From NCBI GenBank assembly GCA_039179985.1, contig JBCDED010000011.1, forward strand, positions 1 through 63,459: a DNA stretch of 63,459 nucleotides, written 5' to 3'. A program made the position numbers and the translations under genes. Source of the stretch: JBCCMQ01 sp039179985 (GTDB lineage: Bacteria > Pseudomonadota > Alphaproteobacteria > Rhodobacterales > Rhodobacteraceae). Below, one piece after another: positions 61,498-63,459 of the stretch (positions are counted from its first letter, which is position 1; each line of letters begins with the position of its first letter). Below the pieces are notes generated by a model. The model was not told where the DNA came from. It saw nothing but the letters and a program-made list of their open reading frames with translations, and searched no databases.

Positions 61498-62943
61498 ATG
61501 AGACGCCAACGCAGTGTAAAAATAGTCGCCACGCTGGGCCCGGCATCGAACGATTACGACACCATCCGCGCGCTCTTTGAGGCGGGCGCCGATGTGTTCC
61601 GGCTGAACATGAGCCACGGCGATCACTCCGAGATCGGCGCACGCCACGCGATCATACGACAGATCGAGCAGGACATGGCCCGCCCCATCGCGATCCTTGC
61701 GGACTTGCAGGGCCCCAAGCTGCGCGTGGGCGTTTTCGCTAACGGATCGGAAGAGCTGGCGGAAGGTGCGAAGTTTCGCATGGACCTCGACGACGCGGAA
61801 GGCGACGCGACCCGTGTCCAGCTGCCGCACCCGGAGATTTTTCAGGCGCTGTCGGCGGGATCGTCGCTGCTGGTAAATGATGGCAAGATCCGAATGACGG
61901 TCGACAAATGCGGCGCCGACTTCGCGGACTGCACGGTGACGGCGGGCGGGACCATTTCCAACCGCAAGGGCGTGAACGTGCCCGATGTGGTGTTGCCCCT
62001 GGCCGCGCTGTCCGAGAAAGACCGCCGTGATCTGGAGTTTGTGTGCGACCTGGGTGTGGACTGGCTGGCGTTGAGCTTTGTCCAGCGCATGGAAGATGTG
62101 GAAGAGGCGCGCAAACTGGCGCGTGGCCGCGCCGCGATCCTGTCGAAGATCGAAAAGCCCGCCGCTGTGGATGCCTTCGATGAGATCCTGCAGGCCTCGG
62201 ACGGGATCATGGTGGCCCGTGGTGATCTGGGCGTTGAATTGCCCGTGCAGAACGTGCCGCCCATCCAAAAGCGTCTTGTGCGCAAGTGCCGCGCGGTCGC
62301 CAAGCCGGTCATCGTTGCGACCCAGATGCTGGAATCGATGATCGAGTCGCCCATGCCCACGCGGGCCGAGGTGTCGGATGTGGCGGCGGCCATCTACGAA
62401 GGCGCCGATGCGGTAATGCTGTCGGCAGAAAGTGCCGCCGGCTCCTATCCGATCGAAGCCGTCACCACCATGAACAACGTGGCTGTCGAGGTCGAAAGCG
62501 ACCCGACCTACCGGGCGGTGATCGAAGCCTCGCGCGGCGGTGTTCGGGAAACCGTGGCCGACGGCATCGTCTCGGCCGCCCGGGAAATTGCCGAGACCAC
62601 CGAGATCAAGGCGATCTGCTGTTTCTCGCAGTCCGGCACCACGGCTCTGCTCGTTGCCCGCGAACGTCCGCGCGTGCCAATTATCGCGATGACGAACCTT
62701 GAGGGCACGGCGCGCCGTCTATGCCTGACCTGGGGCGCGCATTGCGTCATCACCGACCCCGTCGACCGCTTCAAGATGGCCGTGGTCAACGCGGCGCAAG
62801 CCGCGCGGACCGACCGCTTTGCCACCGAAAAAGACCTGATCGTCGTGACCGCCGGTGTGCCCTTCAACGTGCCTGGCTCGACCAACATCCTGCGCGTGGC
62901 GCCCTGCGATGAACGCCTCATCTTCGCGACCGATCCGGAATAG
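61498..62943 (+). CDS. pyk: pyruvate kinase
   Basis: The 481-residue product makes pyruvate and ATP from phosphoenolpyruvate. Conserved: KIVATLGPAS (8-17), FRLNMSHGDH (33-42), ILSKIEKPAAVDAFDEIL, IMVARGDLGVEL, and MLESMIESPMPTRAEVSDVA. Standard bacterial length and no extra domain. An operator-like palindrome in the promoter suggests repression by a LacI-family regulator. Confidence 0.97.
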   Translation: MRRQRSVKIVATLGPASNDYDTIRALFEAGADVFRLNMSHGDHSEIGARHAIIRQIEQDMARPIAILADLQGPKLRVGVFANGSEELAEGAKFRMDLDDAEGDATRVQLPHPEIFQALSAGSSLLVNDGKIRMTVDKCGADFADCTVTAGGTISNRKGVNVPDVVLPLAALSEKDRRDLEFVCDLGVDWLALSFVQRMEDVEEARKLARGRAAILSKIEKPAAVDAFDEILQASDGIMVARGDLGVELPVQNVPPIQKRLVRKCRAVAKPVIVATQMLESMIESPMPTRAEVSDVAAAIYEGADAVMLSAESAAGSYPIEAVTTMNNVAVEVESDPTYRAVIEASRGGVRETVADGIVSAAREIAETTEIKAICCFSQSGTTALLVARERPRVPIIAMTNLEGTARRLCLTWGAHCVITDPVDRFKMAVVNAAQAARTDRFATEKDLIVVTAGVPFNVPGSTNILRVAPCDERLIFATDPE

Positions 62944-62965
62944 CCCGCCGCACAGCTTTTTTGCC

Positions 62966-62994
62966 TTGCCAGAACGTGCGTTCGGTCCTATACG
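62966..62994 (+). promoter_or_regulatory. promoter of rpmI-rplT
   Basis: TTGCCA (62966-62971) and TATACG (62989-62994) have a 17-base spacer and lie 75 bases upstream of the rpmI ATG. Confidence 0.6.
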
Positions 62995-63069
62995 CGCGTC
63001 TTCTAAACCGCAGGTCCGGCCAAAGTGGCATGCCGTGGCCTGTGAGAACCGACCGACAAGGAGACGGAA

Positions 63070-63270
63070 ATGCCCAAAATGAAGACCAAGTCGAGCGCAA
63101 AAAAGCGCTTCAAGGTCACGGCCAACGGTCGTGTCAAAACCGCTCAGGCCGGCAAACGCCACGGCATGATCAAGCGCAGCAACAAATTCATCCGCAACGC
63201 CCGTGGTACGACCACGCTGTCCGCCCCGGATGAGAAAATCGTCAAGGGCTTCATGCCCTACGCGCGCTAA
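63070..63270 (+). CDS. rpmI: 50S ribosomal protein L35
   Basis: The 66-residue, very basic protein (MPKMKTKSSAKKRFKVTANG start, then HGMIKRSNKFIRNARG) is of standard length. An AAGGAG-type site precedes ATG 63070. It is followed by rplT, as in most bacteria. Confidence 0.97.
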   Translation: MPKMKTKSSAKKRFKVTANGRVKTAQAGKRHGMIKRSNKFIRNARGTTTLSAPDEKIVKGFMPYAR

Positions 63271-63283
63271 GGAGGTCTGAGAG

Positions 63284-63358
63284 ATGTCACGTGTCAAAGG
63301 TGGTACGACCACACACGCCCGTCACAAAAAGGTTCTGAAGTCCGCAAAAGGCTATTAC
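63284..63358 (+). CDS. rplT: 50S ribosomal protein L20, first 25 codons only
   Basis: The bases encode MSRVKGGTTTHARHKKVLKS then AKGYY, the L20 N-terminus. L20 continues GRRKN after GYY, but here the frame runs into unrelated sequence at 63359. ATG 63284 follows GGAGG (63271-63275). The truncation is a contig-end join, not a natural break. Confidence 0.95.
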
Positions 63359-63459
63359 TCCAGCCCTTCAGTTTTGTTTTCAGTTCATATGTGTGTGCGT
63401 AAGCGTTTGTCTGTCTGTTTGTGTGTGTGTGTGTGTGTGTTTGTAGTAGCCAGAAATCC
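63359..63459. other. foreign low-complexity tail, probably eukaryotic or library chimera
   Basis: The last 101 bases are T- and GT-rich, with a (GT)10 run at 63421-63440 and TGTCTGTCTG-type repeats. This composition is unlike the rest of the window and replaces the rest of rplT. It is probably host or contaminant DNA joined in assembly. Confidence 0.85.
63421..63440. repeat. (GT)10 microsatellite in the chimeric tail
   Basis: Ten perfect GT units, preceded by CTGTCTGTTT. Such dinucleotide runs are common in eukaryotic DNA and very rare in GC-rich alphaproteobacteria. Confidence 0.9.

Overview
The window reads as one GC-rich chromosomal stretch of an alphaproteobacterium, most likely a marine Rhodobacteraceae (Roseobacter group). 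This rests on protein families recognised by eye: an L-malyl-CoA/beta-methylmalyl-CoA lyase of the ethylmalonyl-CoA pathway, a DmdC-type acyl-CoA dehydrogenase, the 47-residue aa3-oxidase subunit IV, a TIGR02302/DUF4175 membrane protein, an MJ0042 zinc-ribbon protein beside ftsEX, and a PyrC that has lost its metal ligands. No database was searched. Coding is dense; gaps rarely exceed 240 bases and none reaches 300. I see no tRNA, rRNA, insertion sequence, prophage or CRISPR array.

Both contig ends look artificial. The left end (1-127) is a 38-base inverted repeat around a 51-base loop. It is a fold-back copy of the gene downstream of plsY, and reading through the fold recovers about 54 codons of that gene. 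The right end (63359-63459) is a (GT)-rich, eukaryote-like tail fused in the middle of codon 26 of rplT.

Layout. 1-3624: pyrB, a tail-anchored protein, a pyrC-like pseudo-dihydroorotase, plsY and a truncated gene, all on the minus strand and mostly stop/start-coupled behind one promoter. 3.7-10 kb: a family-4 uracil-DNA glycosylase, moaB, and an RND pump (adaptor and permease). 10-16.6 kb: a DsbD-alpha-like periplasmic protein, yqgE, a Sua5-type tsaC, a DmdC-like dehydrogenase, a metallo-beta-lactamase-fold hydrolase, the oxidase subunit and azlCD. 16.6-20.7 kb: a coupled molybdenum-cofactor operon fdhD-mobA-mobB-moeA in which MoeA carries an extra N-terminal domain. 20.7-30.9 kb: greA, ETF-ubiquinone oxidoreductase, a TPR protein, ispE, a polyprenyl synthase, small conserved genes, and a LysR/DMT pair. 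31-33.2 kb: a 37-residue microprotein and phaB/phaA for polyhydroxybutyrate.

33.3-48.2 kb: an EAL protein, a TlpA-like thioredoxin, argH with a small lipoprotein and a DUF2834 protein, then an MFS gene and a complete ugp-type glycerol-3-phosphate ABC operon on the minus strand, then lysA and the TIGR02302 protein. 48.3-53.4 kb: ftsE-ftsX-plsC, a beta-barrel candidate, accA and an AraC/GyrI regulator. 53.4-57.5 kb: mcl1, and divergent from it a dgcN-dgcA-dat cluster that should route D-amino acids into L-glutamate. 57.5-63.4 kb: a periplasmic sulfatase, a HEMTH lipoprotein, small conserved genes, an N-formylglutamate amidohydrolase, pyruvate kinase with a likely LacI-type (CceR/PckR-like) operator, and rpmI-rplT.

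The content is mostly core and housekeeping. The most interesting items are the D-amino-acid cluster, the DUF429-like/MoeA fusion, the pseudo-DHOase/tail-anchor arrangement joining pyrimidine and phospholipid genes, the microprotein opposite a LysR gene, the pyk operator, and the two contig-end chimeras.
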